Shown here: positions 7,003 to 14,313 of the stretch, in pieces | How positions within the stretch are numbered: position 1 is the first letter of the stretch | How the letters are laid out: each line of letters opens with the position of its first letter | Origin: an uncultured Chromatiaceae bacterium | Lineage (GTDB): Bacteria; Pseudomonadota; Gammaproteobacteria; Enterobacterales; Alteromonadaceae | Direction: 5' to 3' | Assembly (NCBI GenBank): GCA_946481195.1 | Contig: CAMLNG010000021.1 | Span: forward strand, 1-17,085 | Length of the DNA stretch: 17,085 nt | Position numbers and translations under genes: made by a program | Notes under the pieces: model-generated | What the model saw: the letters and a program-made list of their open reading frames with translations, nothing else | Databases searched by the model: none | Told to the model about the DNA's origin: nothing

Positions 7003-7380
7003 TTACCGGATCGGGCGAATAAAGGGATAAACGTCGGTCACACCCAACAGGTCAAGAATAGCCACCACCGCCAGCACAGTGACCACGGCGCCAACAATAC
7101 CGCCGGCCGGCATCTCGTTCATTTGGCTATTCAGCGCGTTCAGCTCTTCAGAAGTCATGCTGGCGATGCGCATTTTGGCATCGGCCGGGCTGACGCCAAG
7201 CTCCATCAGCTTTTGCTGCACTTCAGCCTGATCAACAAACGACAGCACCTGCTGCTTGTTAAACTGATACTGCTGCTCGGCGATGACCTGGCCTGAGCTG
7301 AATGAAGCCGCAGTCGCCTGCTGCATACCAACCAACAACAACGGGCACAACAAGCTGGCTTTTAATAATTTATTCATCAT
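7003..7380 (-). CDS. PA2779-family small membrane protein
   Basis: 125 residues from the ATG at 7380, which has AAGGA five bases upstream. A 20-codon extension of the open frame has no such site. Residues 1-25 are a signal sequence ending ATA-ASF. Residues 30-90 are polar and helical with many Gln and Glu. Residues 92-113 are a hydrophobic segment, followed by the family hallmark tail GVTDVYPFIRPIR. It is the first gene of a two-gene operon with the PA2778-like peptidase. A -10-like TATACT at 7455-7460 could belong to its promoter, although no good -35 is seen. It may be the substrate or partner of the peptidase; that is inference from the conserved pairing. Confidence 0.8.
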   Translation of the reverse strand: MMNKLLKASLLCPLLLVGMQQATAASFSSGQVIAEQQYQFNKQQVLSFVDQAEVQQKLMELGVSPADAKMRIASMTSEELNALNSQMNEMPAGGIVGAVVTVLAVVAILDLLGVTDVYPFIRPIR

Positions 7381-7522
7381 CGGGATCCTTTTGCAGATTG
7401 GTTTTACTACAGCGCCTTGGCGCCAAAACAGCTTTTTCACGTGCTACAAATTGCAGTATAGAGCTATGTCGCTGAAAAGAAGAGTAAATGATGCATTGCA
7501 AGGCTGCAACTGCGAACAGAAG

Positions 7523-7544
7523 CAGGCCGGCGAGCGCCGGCCTG
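7523..7544 (-). terminator. Terminator hairpin after hutU
   Basis: CAGGCCGGC pairs perfectly with GCCGGCCTG (9 base pairs) around a 4-base loop, starting 10 bases past the hutU stop. On the minus strand it is followed by CTTCTGTTC, a moderately U-rich tail. It closes the hutHU operon. Confidence 0.7.
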
Positions 7545-7554
7545 TTGTACAAAG

Positions 7555-9555
7555 TTAAAACGGCAACTGGTTCAGCAGCTCGTCATCAACGCGATTAGCC
7601 AGCGTGACCTGCAGTTTTGGGGTGCGCGCCATTTCGCGGCGGATAGCAAAATCCGCTTCGTTATTGCGTGCCCAGCTGCGACGCGCGATACCGTTGTTCA
7701 CATCAAAAAACAGCATGGATTTTAAGCGCTTAGATGCCTCAGCCGAGCCATCCAGCAACATGCCAAAACCGCCATTCATCACTTCGCCCCAGCCAACGCC
7801 ACCACCGTTGTGAATGGACACCCAGGTCGCACCACGGAAACTGTCGCCGATGACGTTATGAATGGCCATGTCGGCGGTAAACCGGCTGCCGTCATAGATG
7901 TTAGACGTTTCACGGAATGGCGAATCGGTGCCGCTGACGTCGTGATGGTCACGGCCTAACACCACAGGGCCTATTTCGCCACGGCTAATTGCTTCATTAA
8001 AGGCCTGGGCGATTTCGGCACGACCCTGCGCATCGGCATATAAAATCCGCGCTTGCGAGCCGACCACCAGTTTGTTTTGCTTGGCGTCTAAAATCCAGGT
8101 GATGTTGTCCTGCATCTGCTGCTGAATTTCTTCCGGCGATTCCAGCATGATGCGCTTCAGGACATCCGCGGCAATCGCATCGGTTTTATCCAAATCAGCC
8201 GGATTGCCGGACGTACAAACCCAGCGGAACGGGCCAAATCCGTAGTCAAAACACATTGGGCCCAAGATATCCTGCACATAAGATGGATATTTAAAGTCGA
8301 TGCCATTGTCCGCCATCACATCGCCACCGGCGCGCGAGGCTTCTAATAAAAACGCATTGCCGTAGTCAAAGAAATACGTGCCTTTAGCAGTGTGTTTATT
8401 CACGATAGCGGCGTGGCGTTTTAATGTATCCTGCACCTTGGCGCGGAATAATTCCGGCTCCTCGCGGATCAAACGATTCGCTTCGTCATACGAAATGCCC
8501 ACCGGGTAATAACCACCCGACCATGGGTTGTGCAGCGAGGTCTGATCTGAGCCTAAATGTACAAAAATGCCATGTTCATCAAAGGCTTCCCACACATCGA
8601 CCACGTTACCAATATAAGCAATAGACACCACTTCCTGCTGTGCCTGGGCTTGTTTGACCCGGGTGAGCAGCGCCGGCATGTTGTCAATCAACTCATCAAC
8701 CCAACCCTGCTGGTGGCGTTTGGTCGCCGCTTTTGGGTTCACTTCAGCGCAGACTGTAATGCAGTTGGCGATATTGCCGGCTTTCGGCTGGGCGCCACTC
8801 ATACCGCCTAAACCAGCAGTTAAGAAAATTTTGCCTTTTGGACTCTGACCCTTTGGCAGCACTTTGCGAAACGCATTCATTACTGTGATGGTGGTGCCGT
8901 GTACAATGCCCTGCGGGCCAATATACATAAATGAACCGGCAGTCATCTGGCCGTATTGGGTGACGCCAAGCGCATTAAAGCGCTCCCAGTCATCCGGTTT
9001 GGAATAATTCGGGATCATCATGCCGTTGGTGACCACCACCCGCGGTGCTTCGACTGAAGACGGGAACAAGCCCATCGGGTGGCCGGAATACATGTGTAGC
9101 GTCTGATCTTCCGCCATTTCACTTAAGTATTTCATCGTTAAGCGGTATTGCGCCCAGTTCTGAAACACAGCGCCATTGCCACCGTAAGTGATGAGCTCTT
9201 CCGGATGCTGCGCCACTGCCGGGTCTAAATTGTTGTCAATCATCAGCATAATGGCAGCAGCTTGCTGGCACTTCGCCGGATAGTCGCTGATCGGCCGCGC
9301 TTTAATGGCGTATTCCGGCTTAAAGCGGTACATATAAATGCGGCCGAAGTCATTGAGCTCATTGGCAAATTCAACGGCTAATTCACCATGCCAGTCGGCC
9401 GGGAAATAGCGCAGCGCGTTACGCACCGCCAGCTGTTTTTCCGCTTTGGTTAAAATGTCTTTGCGCTTCGGCGCGCGGTTGGCATCCGCCGGATAGGGCT
9501 TCGCCGCCGGCAGCGTGGCCGGAATACCTTGTTTGATTTGTTCCTGAAAATTCAT
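7555..9555 (-). CDS. hutU: Urocanate hydratase, long form
   Basis: Second step of histidine degradation: urocanate plus water to 4-imidazolone-5-propionate, using tightly bound NAD+, in the cytoplasm. 666 residues, against about 556 for the usual bacterial enzyme; the length and motifs resemble the eukaryote-like form (about 676 residues). Visible motifs are YGGNGAVFQNWAQY (124-137), GLGGMSGAQPKA (248-259, cofactor region), GGYYPVG (347-353), FDYGNAFLLEA (396-406), FGPFRWVCTSG (440-450), GRDHHDVSGTDSPFRET (534-550) and HNGGGVGWGEVMNGG (582-596). The FGPFRWV segment stands where typical bacterial enzymes have FQGLPARICW. The ATG at 9555 follows AGGA by seven bases; an upstream TTG overlapping hutH is less likely. 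It lies 14 bases after hutH, in one operon. Confidence 0.95.
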   Translation of the reverse strand: MNFQEQIKQGIPATLPAAKPYPADANRAPKRKDILTKAEKQLAVRNALRYFPADWHGELAVEFANELNDFGRIYMYRFKPEYAIKARPISDYPAKCQQAAAIMLMIDNNLDPAVAQHPEELITYGGNGAVFQNWAQYRLTMKYLSEMAEDQTLHMYSGHPMGLFPSSVEAPRVVVTNGMMIPNYSKPDDWERFNALGVTQYGQMTAGSFMYIGPQGIVHGTTITVMNAFRKVLPKGQSPKGKIFLTAGLGGMSGAQPKAGNIANCITVCAEVNPKAATKRHQQGWVDELIDNMPALLTRVKQAQAQQEVVSIAYIGNVVDVWEAFDEHGIFVHLGSDQTSLHNPWSGGYYPVGISYDEANRLIREEPELFRAKVQDTLKRHAAIVNKHTAKGTYFFDYGNAFLLEASRAGGDVMADNGIDFKYPSYVQDILGPMCFDYGFGPFRWVCTSGNPADLDKTDAIAADVLKRIMLESPEEIQQQMQDNITWILDAKQNKLVVGSQARILYADAQGRAEIAQAFNEAISRGEIGPVVLGRDHHDVSGTDSPFRETSNIYDGSRFTADMAIHNVIGDSFRGATWVSIHNGGGVGWGEVMNGGFGMLLDGSAEASKRLKSMLFFDVNNGIARRSWARNNEADFAIRREMARTPKLQVTLANRVDDELLNQLPF

Positions 9556-9569
9556 GGCAAATTCCTGTA

Positions 9570-11084
9570 TCAATTCAGCGCAAAGTTAACGTGGAAAGCT
9601 TGCGTACGGACCAGCTTTATCATCGCGTCGATATCCGGCTTCAGCAGACGGTCTTCTTCGAGTTTTGCCACTTTAGCGCGGATAATGGCATGATTTTCTT
9701 CAATTAAATCTGAGCACTTGTTCGGCCGGCGGAATTCGATCGCCTGCGCTGCATACATCAGTTCAATCGCCAGAATTTTCTCTAAGTTGCCTAAGATCTG
9801 ATTCAGTTTACGGCCTGAGATACTGCCCATCGACACATGATCTTCCTGGCCCATCGAGGTTGGCACGCTGTCAGCAGAAGGCGGGAAACACAAAGATTTG
9901 TTTTCCGTCACCAAGGCGGCGGTGGTGTATTGCGGGATCATCAAACCCGAATTCAGGCCACCGGCTTTGGTCAGCAAACGCGGTAAACCGTGCAGGCCTT
10001 CCAGCAGCAGATAACAACGGCGGTCAGAGATATTGCCGAGCTCAGCGGCGGCAATCGAGGTGTAATCCAGTACCATCGCCAGCGGCTGACCGTGGAAACC
10101 ACCGCCCGACAGCGCTTCTTCGCTGCTAATCACAATCGGGTTGTCGGTGACTGAGTTCATCTCAATCTCGACCAGCTGTTTTAAATGGGCAAAGGCATTA
10201 CGCGAGGCGCCATGTACCTGCGGAATACAACGCAGCGAATACGGGTCCTGCACGCGGGCGCAGCCGGTGTGCGACGCCATATTTTGCGAATCTTTGAATA
10301 AACGGCGCATCCGCGCGGCAACTTCGATATTGCCAGGGAAAGGCCGAATTTCGTGCAGTTCAGGCCGAAACGGTGAACCACTGCCCTGCATACCTTCGAT
10401 GCTCATGGCGCCCGCCACATCGGCTAAATCCAGTAAGTACTGCATTTTGGTCAAAGCCGTGATGCCATGCGACAGAATAAACTGGGTACCGTTAATCAGG
10501 CCCAAACCTTCTTTGGCTTGCAGCTCCAGTGGCGAAAGGCCGTGCTCAGCCAAGACCTGTGCCGCCGGAATCATCTCTTTGCTATCGCCTTTGGCCCAGA
10601 ATTCGCCTTCGCCGATTAATGGCAGGAATAAATGTGACAACGGCGCTAAGTCGCCGGACGCACCGACGGAGCCCTGCTCCGGCACCACCGGAATTAAATC
10701 CAGTTCGATAAATTTCAGCATGCGCTCCACCACTGCTAAGCGTACGCCGGAAAAGCCCTGGCTCAGCGCGTGTACTTTGGTGATTAACATCAGTTTGGAA
10801 ATGGCTTTGGCGATAGGTTCACCGACGCCAACCGCATGGGTGATCAGCAGGTTTTTCTGCAGCAAGGCAGTTTCGGCCGGAGAAATTTGTGTGTCGCACA
10901 GAGGGCCAAAACCGGTATTGATGCCATAAATGGCTTTGTCGGAAGCAGCCATCACGTCAACACAAGCACGGCTTTGGTTGATTTTCGCGATTGCCGCTTC
11001 GCTGAGCAGCGCCGGGATCTGGCCCGTGGCGATGCCGTTGACTGTGTCTAAATCCAGCCGATCGATACCGTAATAAAATGCCAT
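9570..11084 (-). CDS. hutH: Histidine ammonia-lyase
   Basis: First step of histidine degradation: histidine to urocanate plus ammonia, in the cytoplasm. 504 residues from the ATG at 11084, which has GGAG six bases upstream. With this start the Ala142-Ser143-Gly144 triad that forms the MIO prosthetic group (in GSVGASGDLAPLSH) and catalytic Tyr53 (AIYGINTGFG) fall at the same numbers as in the Pseudomonas putida enzyme, which confirms it. A 35-codon upstream extension of the open frame is rejected. The conserved RVQDPYSLRC segment is also present. It is the first gene of a hutHU operon. hutI and hutG, for the later steps, are not in this window. It is divergent from a LysR gene that probably regulates it. 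Confidence 0.97.
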   Translation of the reverse strand: MAFYYGIDRLDLDTVNGIATGQIPALLSEAAIAKINQSRACVDVMAASDKAIYGINTGFGPLCDTQISPAETALLQKNLLITHAVGVGEPIAKAISKLMLITKVHALSQGFSGVRLAVVERMLKFIELDLIPVVPEQGSVGASGDLAPLSHLFLPLIGEGEFWAKGDSKEMIPAAQVLAEHGLSPLELQAKEGLGLINGTQFILSHGITALTKMQYLLDLADVAGAMSIEGMQGSGSPFRPELHEIRPFPGNIEVAARMRRLFKDSQNMASHTGCARVQDPYSLRCIPQVHGASRNAFAHLKQLVEIEMNSVTDNPIVISSEEALSGGGFHGQPLAMVLDYTSIAAAELGNISDRRCYLLLEGLHGLPRLLTKAGGLNSGLMIPQYTTAALVTENKSLCFPPSADSVPTSMGQEDHVSMGSISGRKLNQILGNLEKILAIELMYAAQAIEFRRPNKCSDLIEENHAIIRAKVAKLEEDRLLKPDIDAMIKLVRTQAFHVNFALN

Positions 11085-11147
11085 CTTAAACTCCGTAAAA
11101 CGATGAAATTGCTGCTGCCAACCGGCAACGGATAAGCAGATGCTAGC

Positions 11148-11176
11148 TTGCCGTTGATGTTTTATAAATACATAAT
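11148..11176 (+). promoter_or_regulatory. Proposed promoter of the LysR gene beside hutH
   Basis: TTGCCG (11148-11153) and CATAAT (11171-11176) are separated by 17 bases; both are good matches for sigma-70. Transcription would start near 11183, giving a leader of about 40 bases. The dyad at 11157-11173 fills the spacer and touches the -10, so binding there should repress this promoter. Confidence 0.5.
11157..11173. promoter_or_regulatory. Dyad operator between hutH and its LysR gene
   Basis: ATGTTTTATAAATACAT is a near-perfect 17-base palindrome of the form ATGT-N-TT-N3-AA-N-ACAT. It sits between two divergent genes and overlaps both proposed promoters, which is the usual place for the binding site of the regulator encoded alongside. 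It differs from the operator found at 4014 and 5886, so the two LysR proteins should have separate targets. Confidence 0.45.
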
Positions 11177-11203
11177 AATCGTATCTCATTCCGGATTTAT
11201 CAA
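11175..11203 (-). promoter_or_regulatory. Proposed promoter of the hutHU operon
   Basis: On the minus strand TTGATA (11198-11203) and GATTAT (11175-11180) are separated by 17 bases, with a start near 11168. The neighbouring TATTAT is a better -10 but would need a 20-base spacer. The leader to hutH would be about 84 bases. Confidence 0.4.
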
Positions 11204-11222
11204 ACTAAAAGGCTGATAACTG

Positions 11223-12131
11223 ATGCAGGTGCAGGACGTTGATTTACGCTTATTGCGGATATTTGTCACTATCGTTGAATGTGGCGGTTTATCGGCGGCC
11301 GAGTCCCGGTTAAATATCGGTCGCTCGACTATCAGCACGCATTTATCGGACTTGGAAATAAGACTGGGCCTGAAGCTGTGTAAACGCGGCCGCAGCGGCT
11401 TTGAACTGACCGACGCCGGCCGCATCACTTATCAGGCATCATTAGAATTACTGCAGCAGTGCGAGACATTCGCCAGCACGGTCGCAGGTTCCAAACATCA
11501 GCTCTCCGGCCGCGTGACTATTGCGATTATTGATACTTTGGTCAACGACCCGCGCTGCGGCGTATCGCAGGCAATAGCCCGGCTGAAAGCCAAAAGCAGC
11601 AATCTGCAGTTTGAAATTTATGTCTGTGAAGCTCGCGAAGTGGAAACTTCAGTCGCCAATGGCCGCTCGCTGGTTGGTATCGGTGTCAGCCGCCATCAGA
11701 TCCGCGGCCTGGATTATGTGCCGCTACACAATGAAACCAACTATTTATACTGCGGCAAAGGCCATCCGCTATTTGACTGCGATGCCAGTAAAATCAGTGA
11801 GTTATTGCCACAAGCTGAAGTCATCACCAGCAACTACCTGCGCGACAAAGACAGCCGCAACGACGGCCTGAACTACCAGAACAGCGCCAGCGCCTATCAC
11901 GACGAAGGCATCGCCCATCTGATCCTGTCAGGGCAGTTTATCGGTTATTTACCTGAGCATTACGCCAGCTACTGGGTCGACAAAGGCCTGTTCCAGGCCA
12001 TTCTGCCAGCCAAATACCGCTATCAAATTCCGGTGATGCTGATCACCTCCAAAAGCAACAGCGCATCACCGCTGGCACAAGCGACTATTGAAGTGATGAA
12101 GGCATGTCATCCGGCAGAACTCAGTGCGTAA
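11223..12131 (+). CDS. LysR-family regulator divergent from hutHU
   Basis: 302 residues. The N-terminal helix-turn-helix covers about residues 8-65 (LSAAESRLNIGRSTISTHL, then ELTDAGR) and is followed by a periplasmic-binding-like effector domain. The start is the ATG at 11223 with a weak AAGG about ten bases upstream. It shares a 138-base gap with hutH that contains a dyad and back-to-back promoters, so I infer control of hutHU and of itself. Histidine or urocanate would be the obvious effector. This is unusual because hut genes are most often controlled by the GntR-type repressor HutC, which is not seen here. It could instead control unlinked genes. Confidence 0.88.
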   Translation: MQVQDVDLRLLRIFVTIVECGGLSAAESRLNIGRSTISTHLSDLEIRLGLKLCKRGRSGFELTDAGRITYQASLELLQQCETFASTVAGSKHQLSGRVTIAIIDTLVNDPRCGVSQAIARLKAKSSNLQFEIYVCEAREVETSVANGRSLVGIGVSRHQIRGLDYVPLHNETNYLYCGKGHPLFDCDASKISELLPQAEVITSNYLRDKDSRNDGLNYQNSASAYHDEGIAHLILSGQFIGYLPEHYASYWVDKGLFQAILPAKYRYQIPVMLITSKSNSASPLAQATIEVMKACHPAELSA

Positions 12132-12165
12132 AACGATAAAAATTAGCGGCAAACAAGGATTTACC

Positions 12166-12186
12166 CTGGCCGGCAGTGCCGGCCAG
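12166..12186. terminator. Hairpin between convergent LysR and DUF885 genes
   Basis: CTGGCCGGC pairs perfectly with GCCGGCCAG (9 base pairs) around a 3-base loop, 35 bases after the LysR stop and 41 bases after the DUF885 stop. Neither side has a strong U-tract, so it may act in both directions with modest efficiency. It shares its GGCCGGC/GCCGGCC core with the hairpin after hutU. Confidence 0.5.
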
Positions 12187-12226
12187 AGCATCAATGAACC
12201 AGGCTCAAGCAGCCAGGCAGTGCCGT

Positions 12227-14047
12227 TCAGCGCGATTTGGCTTTGGCAATAAAACGGTCCATCTCAGCTTCGAGCACTTCCAGCGGCAATGCACCGTTGG
12301 CTAATAACGCATCGTGGAAAGCCCGCAGGTCAAACTTATCACCCAGCGCCTGTTCGGCTTTGGCGCGCAGCTGTCGGATTTTGATTTCACCCATTTTGTA
12401 AGACAACGCCTGACCCGGCCAGGAAATATAACGGTCCACTTCAGCCCGCACATTGGCCTGCGACAACGAGGTATTTTGCGCCAGGAAATCCAGCGCCTGT
12501 TGCCGGCTCCAGCCATTGGCGTGAATGCCGGTATCTATCACCAGCCGGCAGGCACGCCACATTTCATAACTCAGCCGGCCAAACTGCTGATACGCATTTT
12601 CATAGACACCCATCTCCACGCCAAGCCGCTCGGCGTACAGACCCCAACCTTCGCCATAAGCACTTAAATATAAATTGCGGCGAAACTGCGGCACGTCCTC
12701 CAGTTCCTGTGAAATAGCACTTTGCAGGTGATGCCCCGGCACTGCTTCGTGTAAGGTCAGTGCCACCAGTTCATACATGGGCCGCTGATCAAGCGCAAAA
12801 GTATTGAGCCAATAAGCGCCGCCGCGCGTGCCGCCAATAGCCGCGGAGTTATAAGAAGCCGTGGTGTAATTCGGTGCAATTTCTGCCGGCACCGGCACCA
12901 CACCGTATGGCAAACGCGGTAACTTGCCAAAGAATTCCGGCAGGCGGTAATCAATGCGTTTGGCGATATAAGCGGCTTCTTTTAACAAATCACGGGGTGT
13001 TTTGGCGTAAAACTGCGGATCTGTGCGCAAAAAGCTGGTGAATTGCTCAAAACTGCCTTCAAAGCCGGTTTCTTTAATCAGCGCATCCATCTCTGCGCGG
13101 ATGCGTTTCACTTCGGCAAGGCCGGTGGCATGGATCTGCGCCGGGTCGATATCGGCCGTAACATAAGTACGGATGGTATGGCGGTAATAGGCTTTGCCGT
13201 TTGGCAGCTGTTCTGCCGCCAGGCTGGTGGTCGCCGCAGTTAAATAATCGCCTTCGAGAAAATCAGCAACCCGGGCAAATGCCGGAATTGCCACTTCAGC
13301 AATAGCTTTTCTGGCGTCTTTTTGCAGCTGCTGTTGTTCCGCTTTGCTCAAGCTGGCCGGTAGTTTTTTGAAGGGTTCATACAAACTGCTTTGAGTCGGG
13401 TCGCTGTATACCAGCGCCCGCACCGTCGGTGCTATGCCCTGCACCACGATTTTCGGCAACACAAAACCGTCTTTAATACCCTGGCGCATATTGGCGATGT
13501 TCTCGTCAAAATAGCGGCCAAAGTCTTTGATCCGGCTAATGTAATCACGATAATCCTGCACTGTGTGCATCGACAGCCCACTGCTGGCATCCAGCGCCGA
13601 GCCCCAGAAACTGTAAAATGTGTTAGCCGGAATACGGTCTAAAAACAGCTGATTGGCATCAATCGAATTCTGCAGGACCCAGCTGAGCAGCTGATGATTG
13701 ATGCGCTCGGCGTCAGTTAACGGGTCCGGATTGATAGCTTCCAGCCGGCGTAAAAACTGCTGCTCACTCTTCAGTCGCCGGGCCCGGTCTGCCGCCGTCA
13801 CACCCGGTAAACGGTCGTTAAAACCCGCCACGCCCATCCGGCCGGCGGTGATGGGGTCTTCCCGCAAACTGTACTGCCAATGCTCGTCGATAACGGTTTG
13901 CAGCTGCGCCGCCGCGTTGGCTGCGGTTTCAGCCACAGGTGTGTTGGTATTGACTGCAGCAGCTTCCAGCGCAAAGGTCTGGCCTTGCAGGCACAGCGCT
14001 AACATCAATGCGGTCATCGTTTTATTGCTTGGAAAAGGGGTTGGCAT
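12227..14047 (-). CDS. Secreted DUF885-family zinc metallopeptidase
   Basis: 606 residues, normal for the family. The N-terminal signal peptide has a hydrophobic core at about 11-20 and likely cleavage after QTFA (residue 26), so it acts in the periplasm or outside. It is mostly helical. The metal site is HEAVPGHH (433-440) with a likely further ligand Glu466 in YGEGWG (464-469), both hallmarks of DUF885. The family is distantly related to M32/M2-like peptidases and is thought to act as carboxypeptidase or oligopeptidase; the substrate is unknown. GGAGG lies four bases before the ATG. No cysteine lipobox is present. It stands alone between a convergent LysR gene and a 266-base gap containing unusual inverted repeats. 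Confidence 0.9.
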   Translation of the reverse strand: MPTPFPSNKTMTALMLALCLQGQTFALEAAAVNTNTPVAETAANAAAQLQTVIDEHWQYSLREDPITAGRMGVAGFNDRLPGVTAADRARRLKSEQQFLRRLEAINPDPLTDAERINHQLLSWVLQNSIDANQLFLDRIPANTFYSFWGSALDASSGLSMHTVQDYRDYISRIKDFGRYFDENIANMRQGIKDGFVLPKIVVQGIAPTVRALVYSDPTQSSLYEPFKKLPASLSKAEQQQLQKDARKAIAEVAIPAFARVADFLEGDYLTAATTSLAAEQLPNGKAYYRHTIRTYVTADIDPAQIHATGLAEVKRIRAEMDALIKETGFEGSFEQFTSFLRTDPQFYAKTPRDLLKEAAYIAKRIDYRLPEFFGKLPRLPYGVVPVPAEIAPNYTTASYNSAAIGGTRGGAYWLNTFALDQRPMYELVALTLHEAVPGHHLQSAISQELEDVPQFRRNLYLSAYGEGWGLYAERLGVEMGVYENAYQQFGRLSYEMWRACRLVIDTGIHANGWSRQQALDFLAQNTSLSQANVRAEVDRYISWPGQALSYKMGEIKIRQLRAKAEQALGDKFDLRAFHDALLANGALPLEVLEAEMDRFIAKAKSR

Positions 14048-14223
14048 AGCGCCTCCGGACCTGGAGCAGCGGCCTCACAGGCCACTGGATTGGGTGGTTT
14101 TTATCTGTTTTACCTTAACACGACACCAGGCGCCACTCAGCAAAGACCAACCTGAGCAGCCTGCCATTGAGCGCATTGGTGATGGGAAAAGTTGCAGGGT
14201 ATTACGAAGAAAACCGGATGAGC

Positions 14224-14297
14224 CTGCTGAATTAACATGCGGATCGCTGTCATTGTCAATTCAGCAGATTTAATGCTGCCCTAGGGCACCGATCCGC
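14224..14297. repeat. Interleaved inverted repeats in the gap upstream of the DUF885 gene
   Basis: Two perfect inverted repeats cross each other. CTGCTGAATT (14224-14233) pairs with AATTCAGCAG (14258-14267), and GCGGATCG (14239-14246) pairs with CGATCCGC (14290-14297). Smaller stems CAGCA/TGCTG (14262-14266 with 14274-14278) and the palindrome GCCCTAGGGC (14278-14287) lie inside. The order of the arms allows either a pseudoknot or two mutually exclusive folds. It starts 17 bases past the glycosyltransferase stop. The rest of the gap, 14048-14223, shows nothing I can name. Confidence 0.55.
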
Positions 14298-14313
14298 TTG
14301 TGCGAGCATTGAC

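Noticed and set aside
6817..7296. 159-codon plus-strand open frame across the PA2778/PA2779 junction
   Set aside because: Antisense to two recognised genes and of low-complexity His/Gln/Arg composition.
9556..9573. Upstream TTG start for hutU overlapping the hutH stop
   Set aside because: The ATG at 9555 is spaced correctly from AGGA, while the TTG has no site of its own.
10141..10929. 262-codon open frame on the plus strand inside hutH
   Set aside because: It is fully antisense to hutH, which has all catalytic residues; the predicted protein is rich in Ser, Cys and Pro and resembles no family.
11085..11189. 35-codon N-terminal extension of hutH
   Set aside because: The shorter start has a good ribosome binding site and puts Tyr53 and the 142-144 MIO triad at the family's standard positions; the extension would cover the promoter region.
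13698..14273. 191-codon plus-strand open frame over the 5' end of the DUF885 gene
   Set aside because: Antisense shadow of the signal peptide and N-terminal region of the peptidase, with no ribosome binding site or recognisable motif.
14239..14297. tRNA or integron attC site, suggested by the long GCGGATCG inverted repeat
   Set aside because: There is no T-loop GTTCGA-type sequence or tRNA arm pattern, no attC core sites, and no integrase nearby.
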